NCBI RefSeq assembly: GCF_947507565.1
Contig: NC_089187.1
Coordinates: forward strand, 310,001 to 374,000
Length of the DNA stretch: 64,000 nucleotides
Direction: 5' to 3'
DNA from: Oscarella lobularis
Taxonomy: Eukaryota > Porifera > Homoscleromorpha > Homosclerophorida > Oscarellidae
Both the position numbers and the translations under genes were made by a program. Of this stretch, positions 22,323 to 35,900 are shown piece by piece; positions within the stretch are counted from its first letter, which is position 1, and each line of letters begins with the position of its first letter. The notes beneath the pieces were generated by a model. The model did no database searches and had not been told where the DNA came from. It saw nothing but the letters and a program-made list of their open reading frames with translations.

Positions 22323-25300
22323 CTAACTAGTGTATATGGTTTTGATGCAGAAACATTCTTCGGTCTTGTCTTCATCGTTGTTAATAAATATGAGTATTTC
22401 GTTTGTTTTAGCCTTTGATTGGGGCATGAATCTCAAGCCAATCGAATGAGACTGAGCCCCAGATACCTGAAGACCCCAAAGCTCAACTTCTTATTTAAAT
22501 AAACGTGCCCTAAGATAACAGCTTGCCTCAAATACGTCCTCCTTGAATTGAATAATATCAGGACACGTGCTAAACAGATGAAAACGCTTGGAAACCGAGT
22601 AAGGATTCTGGTACGTAATTTTCTAGTCAATCAACGATACAAAGACAATCCAAAAAGACGAAGGAACCTCTAACCTTATTAACAACCATCTCAGATAAGC
22701 GTATGACTTGCTCAAAAGCCTTCGTTACTACAGGAGGCCGACTATTAGCGCAAACCAGCCAATTTTTTACCAAACAATGTCCCTCAACATCTGCGTAGAG
22801 CACGCGTAATCAAAGCCCCCTCCCCCTCTCCCTCTCGCTTACCGACTACGTTAACGAAAATAAATTTTGTCCCCGTTTCCATAGATTTCAGCGAAAGCTG
22901 AATTTCGTGAGCAGCGTTAGCAGAAAGTTGAAAGGGACCGCTGGGATAAACCTACCGCGCCAATAATACGCGATTTCGACTCATTAGGACAGTGCCTTAC
23001 CACTAACTGTTGGGGACAAGAGGGATAGCATTGAACAACGCGGGGTATCGAGCTTCCTCTAAGTATAACGGATAGATGAGACGTCTGTCCTTGAGTGGCA
23101 CTGAAATCAATTCTGGGAGAATTTATTTACGACTCGTGCAGAGGTCAGTGTTCGGCATTTCTAACCTTTGCACGGAGTGAATGTGGAATTTCCACGTTTG
23201 AATCGGTTTGGCTCGAAAGGGGTCCCTCCATTAAAAAGTGCCGTAAGGATAACGATATGCTACTTTTTAGTGCTTACAGGTACAGCAAGAGGAAGAAATT
23301 GGCTACAGATGGCGCCGCCTGGCATGCAACTTTGAGAAAAATTTGACTCGGTTCAGCACTCGACTTAGAAACGCCCGTCAAAAATTTAATAAATAAATTT
23401 ACTAATCCCTTACCCCTTCGCGAAGTTCGCAAACGACGTTACTATCACTGCAACACAATTGAAGCCGTTTTTTATCAGAGTCATTTACCCAAGCGTGGCC
23501 TGCAATTATTCAAATTATTTTTCACTTTGAGCCTTTCTTCTAACCTTCTAATATATGCCACGGTGGTAAGACGATTGATTTTTTGAGAAAAGCCTGCTCG
23601 GGATGTTGGAACCGAAATGTCTGGTCAACGGAGAAAGGAATTGGCTCAATTTTGACCAATAAAATTCCCACGGGACGTCCGTCACGTGATTTAAGAAACG
23701 AAATCTAGACTTTCGTATCTTAGAAGAGTTCAAAGACTTAGGATCACCTCTACCTTAATATTTCTATTCATTTCGTTTTCCTTTTCAGGCTGCAGACATT
23801 GATATTTAAAAGGAATATAGACGGTCTCCCGGGCTTTTAGAAAAATCTCTAAATTTCCTTTATTTTCGCTGAACATTTCCTCCTCCAAAGCTACGCGCCA
23901 AAAAATATTTTCACCCCCGCGGCGCTTAGAACATCAAACTTACGCGTTGTGACGTCATAAAAAGTTTTAAAGTATCGCCACTCTTTGACATCAGTAATAA
24001 CACTAGGCATTTAATTAAAAATATCGAAATTTTATTTCAAATTGACCTACGTTAGATCAGCGCACTCCCAATCGATTTTCAACGTGACTGAAGAGTCGTA
24101 CGGGTTTCGGAGCGCATATTCAAAAAAGGCGGCGACTCCATAACGCGCTCGGACCGTGTGCGAGCGCGTTATTGATTCACAAAGTGCCTGCGCTATCTTT
24201 TCGTCTTTTCGTCTCTCGCGAAATGCGATTATCGTGCGAAGTTCCTGAGCTCGTTGTTTATTGGACAACCACTGAATTAATTATATAACTAATCGTTGGT
24301 CGTTTGGGATTGCTCTTGCTTACGTCAGAATTTTCTATGCGAGTTAGACTTTCGTTTTTACGAACTAGAGCCATTCTCTTAAGCTTCCTACGTCACTGAG
24401 TGTAAATTTTTAATTAGGGATGGATCGTTTTTAAAACCTTTTTCTAGCCTCGTCATCGCTAGAAGTGAGGTTCATTGACTGTTTTCGCTCGGAGACAGAA
24501 GACAACGCCGGTCGCCCCGATTTCCGGGACTGGAGAACCGACGCGAGATCCCTATCTATCTCAACTAAAGGCTGAGCACGCACACGTCGCCTTTCTATAG
24601 ACACAGATAAGGTTATCTCAGTCTCTAACCCGGACCCGATACCCCTCACCCTCACCCTTTCCCTCTTTAGGATTAGTAGGAACCAGATTGCCTGGAGACC
24701 CTCTAGCGGCCGCTTGAGCGTCTGAAAATAATTTAAAAAACTCGGGTCGTGCTTGTCTTTCTATATTACCCTGAGGAGTAATAGTGCTCTTCGCTCCAAC
24801 GTTCACCAATCGAACGTGCAATAACCCTCGGATTTCAGTAGCTACTCCGCCGGGAGGCCGAACACTGCCACTACGAATCTACAGCACTATCATTTCTACG
24901 TCTTCATGCAGCGATGCTCTCTCTACTTACAAGATTTCCCACAAGGCAGCTCGATTCATCCGAATAGTCAGTATAAACTATGGGCACGTTGTGAGTGACC
25001 TGTACAGCTGCGCGACCTTGGCGTATCAAATGCTATAAGTAGACTCTCCTCTCTCTATCAACGATCCTACTCATTTTTCTTTATGTACCGATAGGGGTAG
25101 AGTGGCTACTCCGAGATGAAGGAGAGAATCTCCATCCCATATGTCTAGTTGAAGGGATCGCGTCTGAAGATGAGCAGCTAGAGAACGACTTTCGTTCTGC
25201 TCAAATTCAGCTGGATCCACGGTATAGCGTATCTGACGGAAAATCTCTTCTCCTCTGCTACGCGTAATGTATCTACTTACTTCTAAACCGGGCTTTTGTT

Positions 25301-28300
25301 GCTGAGATTTTTTCAAAATGCAAATGGAGTCCGTTTTTTCGCTGACAAGACTCAGTCTACAAATTTTTGACGTCATAGTTGTACCGTTTAGAGAAAACGC
25401 GTCGCGTCACCTTTCGCTAGTCGCTTCCGAAAAGCGATAAAATTGAAACGTAAAGAAAACCGATTCAAACATTGGCCTTACGTCAAAAAACCAATTAGGC
25501 AAAACACAAAAACTAATTAATTAAAATTAACCTTAATTCATATTGGTTTTGATTAGAATGAGTATAAACCCTCGGACGTTGCGATATGGCCATAAATTGT
25601 ATTGTAATTTGATTTGATTGGAGTTCGTCTTGGAGCTCATTATCCGGGTTTACAGACACCGTTTCCGCGGGATCAACGTCCACCGGAAGATGACCACGTC
25701 CATCGCAGATTGATACAAATTCAGCATCGTGGAGTCGAGCTTGAATGGTTCGCGGTACGGCGGGAAGGGTGCTGAGCGCATGCGTGTGAGAACGCCGAAT
25801 AAAATATTTGAAATTTACTTGTGTAGAGGAGGGCGTGGATGTGGCAACGTTGTTGGCAGAGGGGCGTGGTGCGTGTAAGCGGGAGCCACGTGGGTGACGG
25901 GAGTAAAGGGAAGTTGGGATAGGGAACCGCGAAGCTAAAAAAACGAGGAATTCTAGCATTAAAAATTCGGGGCAACTAGAGGAGACCTCGTCCGCTGGAG
26001 TGGAGGTCTTAGGACGCTGAATTGGGCCAGGAGTAGTGAACATGGATCCCGGATGCGTAGGGTCCTAGAAAAATGCGACAAAATTCAATTACTATATTTA
26101 AAAAAGTGCTTCGTCTGACTTCCGGGGCTTCAGACACGGACACAACGTCACTTCTACGCCAGAAAATGTATAAATGTATTTGCATTATTAATATTTTGCT
26201 ACCTAGCTTCTTCCTGGTTCTCTGTTGCAAGTTCTTGGGCAACTGCTTCAACTGCAGCTGCTTCGGAAACGGTTGCAGCAGAAAAAGCGCTAATGCGACG
26301 GCTCGGAAGCTTCGTGAAAGAAAATTACAAGCACATGCCACTACTTTGTACTCTAACCTACTTTTTGAGAGTCTCCTCTCGTGAAATCCTAACAATAAAC
26401 CTAACTAAAATTTATCACTGATTAATGTAATTAAATTACTTGCGTTGTAAATCTAAACGTTATTGTTCCGCATCCAACACGCTGAAGAAAAAGACCCCGG
26501 TCAATTTCAATTTTCCACCCCAATAAAACGAGTCACCTGATCATCATCCGCTGATCCCCCATAAACTAAACTCTGACGTGGATTGGGCCCCGCTCCACCG
26601 CACATACTTATCTCAACCTGCTGTTGAGTTGACGCCCCGGACGTTGGCGTCCACGCGCCCCACGACACCAAAACGGTCTCAGACTGAGCTTTTGTTACGC
26701 TAGTATTCATCTAAGGTCCCCCACATACAAACACTTGTTTTAATTCTATTGATTATTTCTCCTACTTTATCTCTCTGACTCAGAGGCCACGTGATAACGA
26801 ATTCAAGCATAAAAACGATGGCGTAGAGAGGATGATGAACCAGCTCATTAATTTGAATAACAGTGGAAAGATTTAATTGCGTAAGAGCTTGCGCACTGCT
26901 ACGACGAGACGATCCCCGTACGGAGGCCTGTCTCGACTCCAAATCCAAATAGGCCATGTGAGGACGCCGTATGAATTTCCAACCGTTATGAATCCCTACC
27001 TAATTTAAAGTTATCACGTGGTTATTTTAATCGCGTTTAAGGAGAACTCACTAGGAGTCTTCTTTCCGTTATTTTTAGCATGATATCGTTAGTAACGTTG
27101 TCCTGTGTGCGTGCGGAGAATTTAATTATTTACGTTTGGCGCATGCGTGCTTGTCTAACTTTTGCTTGTCTGTCGAGATTGATAGCGTCAAGCAATTCCA
27201 ATTCAAATTGCTCAATATTTGGGAAAATGTTCAGGGACAACTACACGTAGTAAGTGGAGAAGTTTTGAATTTAATTTTTCATTGTTCCACTTGCCTTTTC
27301 TATGGAAGCGCCACATTGTTTGCTAAGTTGAGGCCTCCAAAGAAAATCTTACAAATAAATTAATTAAATAAACGTATTCTCCGCATCACTATTTACCTAT
27401 TGCGGATGACGTTTCTGATTGGCCATGGAGCCCAGGTACCTGATCCCACGCGCCAACAAACGTATCTCCGGGAAACAGATACAATACAGGCTCCATAGCA
27501 GAATGCACAAAGAGAGCATAGTGCACGTGACAACCAGCCAAAGAGCGAAGCGAAGAAGAAGACATGACTATATGCAAGCTAATTAATCGAGCCTTCTATA
27601 TATACATAATCTTTCACACCTGATATTACATCTTGAATGCAAAGTAAAATTCTAGGCGATCCTTGATACATATCAACTCTTTATTAATTAAAGACGATGA
27701 TTAATTATTAAATAAATAAATTAATTAATTATTGCTGACCTAGCCAATCTCAAATTCGATTTGGCCGACGACGAATCGGGCAAGAGTTTGATATTACCAA
27801 AAGGAGCCAGATAAGTCCAACAGCAAGAAAATTCTGCTTGATTATCTGTCTCGTCGTCAATGGCAACTGAATTTAAACCACGCCCCCTTCTCTACCACTT
27901 AATCAATAATTATTTAAATGTACCTAATTCTATAAGAATCATTGTCGTCGTTTCCGTTGACGACGAGTGAAAATAAACGCTCTATCAAATTACTAATTTA
28001 ATTAATTAAATTAATTAATTTTGGTTTTACTTGGTTGATTTCGACTGGATCTTTCCGATTGGCCGTGTTTGGACGTGCGACCGGCTGCGTGGACCACGAT
28101 CGGCCAAAGAAGCGCTTGTTCTTCGCGTCGTACATGCATAAGTTTAATTTGAGCGAAATCGATCGATTCGACTAAAGAAGACGCCGTTTTTCGACTATCG
28201 TCAATGTTTTCGAGGTCTAACGAGTCGTTTGGGTAGAACGATGCCTTCGATTTGCTCGATTTGGAGGCAGAATGGAACGCTCAATCCGGGCGTCTTCTCC

Positions 28301-28371
28301 CTTTCGCTTGTTGGCGACGGAATGCACTGGAATCCGTGCTCTTCGGCAAAGTGCAGCCACTTCTCCGACAT
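22323..28371 (-). CDS. NPHP4: Nephrocystin-4, multi-exon
   Basis: NPHP4 is a ciliary transition-zone protein that works with NPHP1 and RPGRIP1L in gating cilia. Seen: start ATG 28371 (MSEKWLHFAEEHGFQCIP, like the human N-terminus), then exons matching the family in order: about 27389-27500 (MEPVLYLFPGDTFVGAWDQV), 26700-26880 (VHHPLYAIVFMLEFVITWPL), 26507-26700 (LVSWGAWTPTSG, GPNPRQSLVY), 25513-25750 (ITIQFMAISQRP), 25071-25250 (SLQLDIWDGDSLLHLGVA), 24047-24268 (ELRTIIAFRERRKDEKIAQA, GVAAFFEYALRNPY), about 23560-23700 (FLKKSIVLPPWH) and 22527-22620 (YQNPYSVSKRFHLFSTCPDI). The last exon 22323-22466 (ILIFINNDEDKTEECFCIKT) ends at TAG. The final intron 22467-22526 uses a GC donor. Several middle exons are not delimited. 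It implies the organism builds cilia. Confidence 0.9.
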
Positions 28372-28461
28372 GCTCTCGCTTTCTAAGGTTTTTCCGCGCC
28401 GTTTCCTAGCAATGCGCTCGACTTCTCCACCCCGGATAAGACAATAGGCATCCCGGATACC
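28372..28461. promoter_or_regulatory. Presumed bidirectional promoter, NPHP4 / small membrane protein
   Basis: Start codons of two divergent genes lie 90 bp apart. Any promoter must be shared or overlap the 5' ends. No motif assigned. Confidence 0.5.
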
Positions 28462-29200
28462 ATGGTTACTGTTTTGTCGTTCGTTCTTCTCATTTTGAGC
28501 TGCTGTCATCTCGACGTCGTTTTCAGCTACGTTTTAGAGCCGGATGTGGAGCTCTTCAACGAGGTAAATGCTCTGAAACGAAGAGAAGGGAGTGATTTTG
28601 AAATTAGAATCTCTACAATGGTGAAAAACGTGAATACGAACTGGCAGGCGTAGTTCCAGATAAGAGCTATGAGATAAAGATTTCCTATCCTGCAACTGTA
28701 ACCTTCTTTGAAAAATTAATTAATTAATTAATTAATCAATTAATAATTTTAAAGATTCCAACTGACTTTGTTATTGAAATCATCAAATTTGGTAAATCTA
28801 CGAGGAGATTGCTAAATACGGAAAAGGCCCAATTTACAGCAAATAAAAACCAGGTACACAGTAGTTGCCATTGGAAACAACTAGAAAACTAATAATTTAA
28901 ATAAATAGATTTACATTGTTGCTGTCACTGCTCATAGAACGGGAGTTCCTCTATACAATCAGGATTTGCTGCAAAAGCCTGCAGTCTATAACATAGGTAA
29001 TACAATAATATGATTAGTGACTACTGTACTACTTGGATACTTTAGTCTTATCTACTTTATATTTTGGCCTTCCACTTGAAGTATGGAAGATGATCTCTAT
29101 CGCCCTCATGCTAATACTCATTTCTATTAAATATTTTATGCCCTGGCTACTTCGCTACATTAGCACAAAATGTGCAGAAATACAAGAAAAATCAATCTAG
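28462..29200 (+). CDS. Small predicted type I membrane protein, 5 exons, 177 aa
   Basis: Seen: exons 28462..28563, 28608..28697, 28755..28853, 28909..28996 and 29046..29200 join in phase to 534 nt. The protein has a cleavable-looking signal peptide (MVTVLSFVLLILSCCHLDVV), a lumenal or extracellular domain of about 110 residues rich in beta-forming segments (REYELAGVVPDKSYEIKISY, DFVIEIIKFG, IYIVAVTAH), one transmembrane helix (ISIALMLILISIKYFMPWLL) and a short tail ending EIQEKSI. It resembles no family I can name with confidence. It is head-to-head with NPHP4 and ends 1 bp before the stop of the convergent minus-strand gene. The splice model is by eye; totals and phases are consistent. Confidence 0.72.
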
Positions 29201-29201
29201 T

Positions 29202-32200
29202 CTAATTTTCTAATACATTTACGTGACTTGGAGGTGGCGTCTTGCTTTGCCCGACATCTTCTTTACCAGAGACCAAAGAAACGAATCCCTTGCTCAGCTC
29301 AAACAAATTCAGCGTAGACACATGCTAGAAAATAAATAAATAAATAAATAAATAAATAAAAAATGCCATCATTGTCTCTGTACCCCCGGTATGGACGGAA
29401 GCTTAAAAACGGACGGTGGCTGAGTGAGACGTAGGCCTGCACCTAGGATTACTAATCAGATTAAATCTTAAAAAACTCAAAATTGTCCTTTCACCTATTG
29501 GATGAAAATAGGAGTGTGCTTTTGGCGTGAAAACCGTTTTGGGACGCGTCGGCATAAAAACGGCGGGAAGACATACTAGAATCACTCGTACTATTTTTTA
29601 AATAATATTTATTATTTGCCTTTGCACCTTCTTCGTTTCCTGCTGTCTGCACTTGACGTTGGGCTCCCGTATCGAGACGGCGAAGACACGCCATTGCCTT
29701 TTCGAACGACCCCGCCACTTCGTCTCGAATTTTTCGCGTCAGCATCTGCTGACGTTTTAGACTCTCCTTGGCGAAGTATTCCAATCGCGAAAAGAACTAG
29801 ACGCGAATACAGTCGCATATAGATAATGTAATTAATTAATTAAATATTGACTGACATCTTCCGGGTAAGACGGATCTTTTTTCCATCGAGTCATTTGCAT
29901 GTACTTCTCCGTCTACGCACAAAACGGTGCTCTTTATGAAATCAATAAAAGTTACTATGCCACAATTACCGCTTCCTTAGCTTCCGGCTTCACAAGTGAC
30001 GTCGCTGACGAAACAACGGGAGAAACGTTACGCTGTTTCAAATTTCGAGCCTGAATTTGCAAATTATTTAGCGCCGATGTAAGCGACTCAACGCGTTTTC
30101 TAGAATAGATTCTCAACTACAGTAGTGGCAAGATTTGACGGTATTCATATTACGCGTATTCCCCTTGAAGAATTTCCATTTCCTCCGCGTGTCTCATCAC
30201 CAACTCGGTCAGCTCTTCCTGCCTAACAAAACCCTAGGCAGAAATCAATAAAATTATCTAATTTTTAATTGATTTTTCTCACCTCTGGAGTCATTTTCTG
30301 CTCCTCCTCCTCCTCCTCCTCTTCTCCTTCAAATGCCTGGACTTGAACATCGCTCTGCTCCGGCGGAGTCATAGCCCGGACGTATCCCAAAGACTGAACG
30401 ATCCTAAAAAAGACGCATTATCTATTATATACGTTCTACTGCGCAATCTTAGCTACTTTTCCATAGGAAGAGTTGCAGTCGACTGAGTCTTCACCAAAAC
30501 CCTAAACCCCAATCAAAAATAACAAAAAACTATTTTAAATTCCAAACCTTTCTTGACGCGTCTAAAATTAAAAGTCAATATTTCAATTTAAATAATGAAT
30601 CTCCGTTACCCAATAGCAGACGAGATGCGCCGCGCAGCCAACCAATCCCCCCTTTAGAGGCACCAGTGCATATGACACCGGCTCCAGCGAATCAGCAATT
30701 TCAATTCCATTCTCTTGATCCTCTCTAGTGAGATCTTTAATTGAGAGTTTTTCCAGGGGAAACGACGCCATTCCAATCATCGCTTTATCTCCCTTGTTTG
30801 TGTGAACTGATAAGTTCAATGTAGACATTTTTTTATTCGCATTTTCCGCCATATTTGCCGTGGATAAAATCGCTGTGAGATGACTCTTTTTTAGATTTGA
30901 AGACGACGCCAATTTCTCTTCCTCTTCTTCGGAATTTTTCACAATAATGACCTTTTCCTCGTACGGAACAAAAAACCGGAATTCGTCGCACCTTTTTAAG
31001 TAAAATACGTAATTAATTAAATTCAAAAACCATTCTTACGTTTTGTGCGATATTTTCGTTGCGCTAATCGATTTCAATTTCGATCGACTTGAGCTCTGCA
31101 ATCCAAGACGAGTCTGACTCGTTGCTATTAACCGCGACCTACTTCCGGTTCCACTCCCGCTGCCAAGCAATCGAGACGACACTCCCTCTTCCTTTTCCTT
31201 TTCTGGAATTCCAAAAATTCGGCTTGTGACCAATTGAGGTCCTAGAGCCAAAGTGCAGTACACTTCTTTCTCTGAACAAAATAATCACATATATGATATG
31301 TATTTATTCATTATGTACCCTCCAGTCCAGTTGGCTCAAAAACCCTTACGTGTAAATACCTGATTAAAATATTTAAACAATTACGTTTACGTGGGCGTGG
31401 TGGAGCTCTATAAACCGATTGTATTGTTTCTCATGCGTCCACGTCGAAACGTCCGTTGTTTCCACGGGAAGCGGTGGAGGAAAGGTAGGCGTGGCTGCAG
31501 CTGTAGCTACAGTAGTTACGGAGAAGGCTGATGGAGGTGTAGCCGAAGGAAAAGTCAAATCTTCAGAAGATACTGAGGACGTAGCCGTGTCACTAGCAAA
31601 GTGAACTTTCTAAAAACAAAAAATCGTTCTTCAGAAATATATAATAACTGTTATGTACTTTTGTTCCTTTGGTCTCATCCGTCTCAAAAGCTAAAGAAAA
31701 GCATTCTACTTTAATTAGGTAATTAAATAATTTATTTACAGGCATTTGACATTGGAGTCACGGTTTCATCTCGTTGAACTGACATACTGTGAATGTCTGA
31801 TTCTCTCGGTTGCTGAGCACTTTCCATGGGATATGAACTCTAGATACAAAATATTAATTAATTAATTAATTAATTAATTGAAGTGAATGGGTTTTTGGTC
31901 GTACAAAAACGTCTACTTTTCCTTCCATAAATCGCGGCGAATCATCTATGGGAAGTCTAAACAAACGAATCTAATAATTCATTATTAATTTATTGTTTTG
32001 TCACGCACCCGCTATTTAATCTTGTTTTGAATGATTCGATTAGAAATTTCCACCTTCTTCCGTGACTATTTTTGTTCTAGAAACTCTACATATAGAATAA
32101 TCCTTATCTCTCATACAATGTATACAGTTAGTTTTGCGAATAATTTTTCCCAGTTCATAATGTGCTTTTCGCGCATCATTCTCTGCTCCTAAAGAGAAAA

Positions 32201-32797
32201 TTAAAAATTAAAATTATTTCAAATATTGGGGTTCAAAACCTGAACAGCAAATAATTCAATTTTTCTCAAAGCAACGTTCAATTGCCCTTGTTTTCTAAAC
32301 AGGGATAAAAATTTCGAAAAACAATTTAGAATTTCGCCGTTTTGAATACATTTGCGCAGCGTCGTGCAATTTCTTCAAAATTTCCGATTTCTCGTCCCAC
32401 GGAACGGAATACAGCCGAACGAGATGAAGAAGTTCGCCAAGAGGAGACTCCAACATAGAAAAACTAAACAACTAGACACATAGAAAAAGCCCGAAGACTT
32501 CACACCTTCGCATTAATTTTCCCGCGACGAGACTCAATCTGACGAGCAAAGACGAAGGCAGAGAATGCTTCAAGAGCTCGTCTTTGCAGAGAAGAAACTG
32601 CGCGACGCGCGCTAGTCTTTTTTTTGTAGCAAATCGGCGTTGTTTACCTCTTGTAGAGCGGTGTGCACGCTCTGCGTGCTGCTTTCGACTCGTTCGCAAA
32701 GTTTTTCGAAAGCCTTTCCCTGATTGGGACCCCCCTGTAGACAGAACTCGCTCTTTGCTTGTAAAACAGGCTTTGAAGTTTGCTGGTAAACCTCCAT
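29202..32797 (-). CDS. Coiled-coil protein with a C2-like domain, multi-exon
   Basis: Not recognised to family level. Seen: start ATG 32797 (MEVYQQTSKPVLQAKSEFCL). Exons follow with helical content (about 32340-32600: RALEAFSAFVFARQIESRRG, SPLGELLHLVRLYSVPWDEK), then low-complexity linkers. A region at about 30600-31260 reads like a C2 beta sandwich (VYCTLALGPQLVTSRIFG, FRFFVPYEEKVIIVK, LNLSVHTNKGDKAMIGMASF, GCAAHLVCYWV). More coiled coil follows (about 29610-30480, including a poly-Glu run and LKRQQMLTRKIRDEVAGSFE). The proposed last exon 29202-29324 ends at TAG. It starts 118 bp after the DDX1 stop on the same strand. The exon set is incomplete. A centrosomal or ciliary role would be a guess. 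Confidence 0.6.
29328..29362. repeat. (AAAT)n microsatellite
   Basis: Seen: eight or so AAAT units, probably in an intron of the minus-strand coiled-coil gene. Confidence 0.85.
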
Positions 32798-32915
32798 TTC
32801 GATACTCTTTCTCTCCTTAGCAACCAGGTATACAGTCAGCTAGCGCAGCGCTACGTGACGCAACTTTATTATTAGTCGCAATAGATCATTAGATCAGACT
32901 CTCCGTCGCAATGAG

Positions 32916-35900
32916 TTACTTTCCTATGGCAGTCTTTCCTTTCAGTCCATATGACCTCATATTCAAAAAAGACTTCTGCGCCTCAAATTCAAGTTGAGCA
33001 AGTTCCTTGACCGATGGAGCCAACTGAGCCGTATGATATTCATAATTTCCGCCTAGAATCAGCCAATAAAACAATTCCAATAGGACCAGCGCGTACAAAT
33101 GATTCTCACCGCTTCCAGACCTCTTTTCTCCATAGACAACCTTTCCGTCAAACTCGTTCACAGGTACCTTCATTTTTGGATCCACTTGAGTGATCGTCTC
33201 GCCAAGATGCTCTTCCACGTCAGCCAAAAGCTGAAAAAACGCCACTTATTCATTTTAGACGCCGTTTCCCCTAGCTCACCTGCGGTTCATTGTACCAAAT
33301 AGTGCAACCCCCTTCATCGGTCAGCCTTGCATTCGAACACTTCTTTCCCTTGCTTGGGCAAGTGTGATACCAAACCTAGGAACACTATTATAGCGATATG
33401 CAATCGAACGCCTGACTTCCTCACCTTCTCCTGGTTTGCCGCAACGAGAGATATAGCTAGACCCATTCTAACAAAACCCCATGCAGTTTAATCCTCCCCC
33501 CTAAAAAAATTATTAATTAAATACCTATCAGCCCGACCGACTCGTCCAATTCTATGCAGATAATTTGATTTCTCGTCGGGCAGCGTCACGTTAACAACTA
33601 CGCATACATTATTTATCTATTTATTTATTTATGAGCTATTCACCGTATGGAATGCCTCTGACGTCTATGCCCCTCGCCGCTACGTCAGTACATATCAAAA
33701 AACGAACTTCGCCATCCTAAACAAGTCTTCCTCTTCCTCCTACTATAAAACGTAGATGGATAATCTACCTTGAATTTTTGGAGATTGTCTCGACGCTCTT
33801 GCGGCCTTCTATCGCCGTGCAGACAAACGCACGAGTACTCGTTGACCATTCCCTTGGCGCCGCCGCTCAGCGAAATCAAATACCTCTCCAAGTTGTCACA
33901 ATCTAATTTCGTTCTACAGAATAAAATCGCCTGGAAATTCAAACCTCAAAGCAGTGGCCTCAAGAAAGATTATATGTTTCGCCTGTACTTGATCCATATT
34001 ATGCTCATCTATGGCCTTTACTGTGTATATGGGCTTCAGGCGTTTGATTGCTTCTGACAGGGTTTCACGTGAATTCGATTTCGCGTGGATTTTGTCGCGT
34101 TCGTGAACGCCATCGGTCTGGGAACCATAGCCCAAAAACGATGTCTCGCACACTATAGAATTATTGACTAAAATAACCTGGATAACACTTCCAAGGGTGT
34201 GCCAAGAGGTGTCCTTCGCAGGATCGACGGAAACAATCTTTGGGGGAAAAACCTCTTACGNNNNNNNNNNNNNNNNNNNNNNNNNNNNNNNNNNNNNNNN
34301 NNNNNNNNNNNNNNNNNNNNNNNNNNNNNNNNNNNNNNNNNNNNNNNNNNNNNNNNNNNNNNNNNNNNNNNNNNNNNNNNNNNNNNNNNNNNNNNNNNNN
34401 NNNNNNNNNNNNNNNNNNNNNNNNNNNNNNNNNNNNNNNNNNNNNNNNNNNNNNNNNNNNTAAAACGAAAATTCAATATGTAATTATATTTATAAATTGG
34501 CTTCTGCGTGCTTGGAGTCGCCTGTTGTCCCACGTAACGGTGGGTATTTGCTTGTATATACGCTGTATCAAATCGTTGTGGCCTTGAGCCAATAAGCCGT
34601 CCTACAAATCAGACAATAAAAATTGAAATTTTAATTAAATTAGGAACGTCTTCTCACAGCTTCATCCAATATGAAAAAACGTATCTAGACAACATTTTTA
34701 AAAGCAGATTATTCAAAGTTTAGACTATTACTTGTGATAGGTCTAAATGTCCTGTACTAATAAGTTCGTCAAGTCTCCCAGGTGTACCCGTTACAATATC
34801 AATCTATGCATAAATGAGAAAAATTCTCTTCAATGTCCCCCCTAGCACTTGCCCCCCTTCCCAGAGCCTTTATTTGATCTTTGACGGCAGTGCCACCAAC
34901 GCAAAGCAACTCTCTGTAAAACACAACAGTACAAAATATCGATTAAATCCCTTTTTATTGGCTCACTTGACAGGAGGATGAGGCAAATATTTTTTGAATT
35001 TAATCACATTGTCGTTTGTCTACAAAATCGTTGTAGAGTAGTATCAATGGACATTTTAATATCTACCTGCTCAGCTAACTCTCGAGACGGCTACACAAAC
35101 ACAAAATAAAAGAAAGAAAGAAAGAAATGAAAATATTATTTCTACTTCTATGATGATGGCTGATGGACATTGCTTCTTCGGAGGCGTTCCAGTGCCTGTA
35201 ACCATAAAAGTACCAATTGTGCAATAGAGAAACGTGTCTACCTGCTGTATTTGGCACAACGGAGGCTCCCTTGGCTTTGGAGAGACCAACAAAGCCAGAC
35301 TATTAATCAATGGAAGATGACTATAATCTATTTTTTTAATTATCTTAAACGCACTTTTGGTTTGTGTTTGAATGACGTGTCACCAAAATTAAATTCAATC
35401 TCGGCATTCTACAGCGGCGAATTCTTTGTTACATTCAATTTAATTATTCTATTTCATCGTTTTGCCTTGAGAGTGACGGCTGCATAAAAAGCAGACTCCT
35501 CAATATCTTTTCCTATGTGAAATGCCTCCCCCAGATCTTTCCCTTTAATTAATTACCGCAAAAATAAATTACCCCAAAATACGAAATTCGACTTTTCTGA
35601 CCATTTTTGGAGTAGTGAACCGATTTGGAGTCTAGATCAATGTAGCATCCAAGCGTATCATTCTTTCCAAACGGTTCCCCATAATCATCAAATTGACTTC
35701 CGTGGGATTTTTTCCCTGTTCCGCCAAACCCAAAACTCTGCTTATCCTTTCCTAATATTTCAAAATTAAACCAGAAAATAATCCAATAAAATTATCTAAC
35801 CCAGTTCTCGAAGACTTCTCCCCGTCGCCCATCCAAGCCTGCAAAGACCCTCATCCGTCACAGTGGCTTCATAATAATACTTCCCAGCTAACAGAAGAGA

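Noticed and set aside
34164-34587. Frames running through the gap at 34261-34460
   Set aside because: They are artefacts of translating N bases; the real content is DDX1 on the minus strand.
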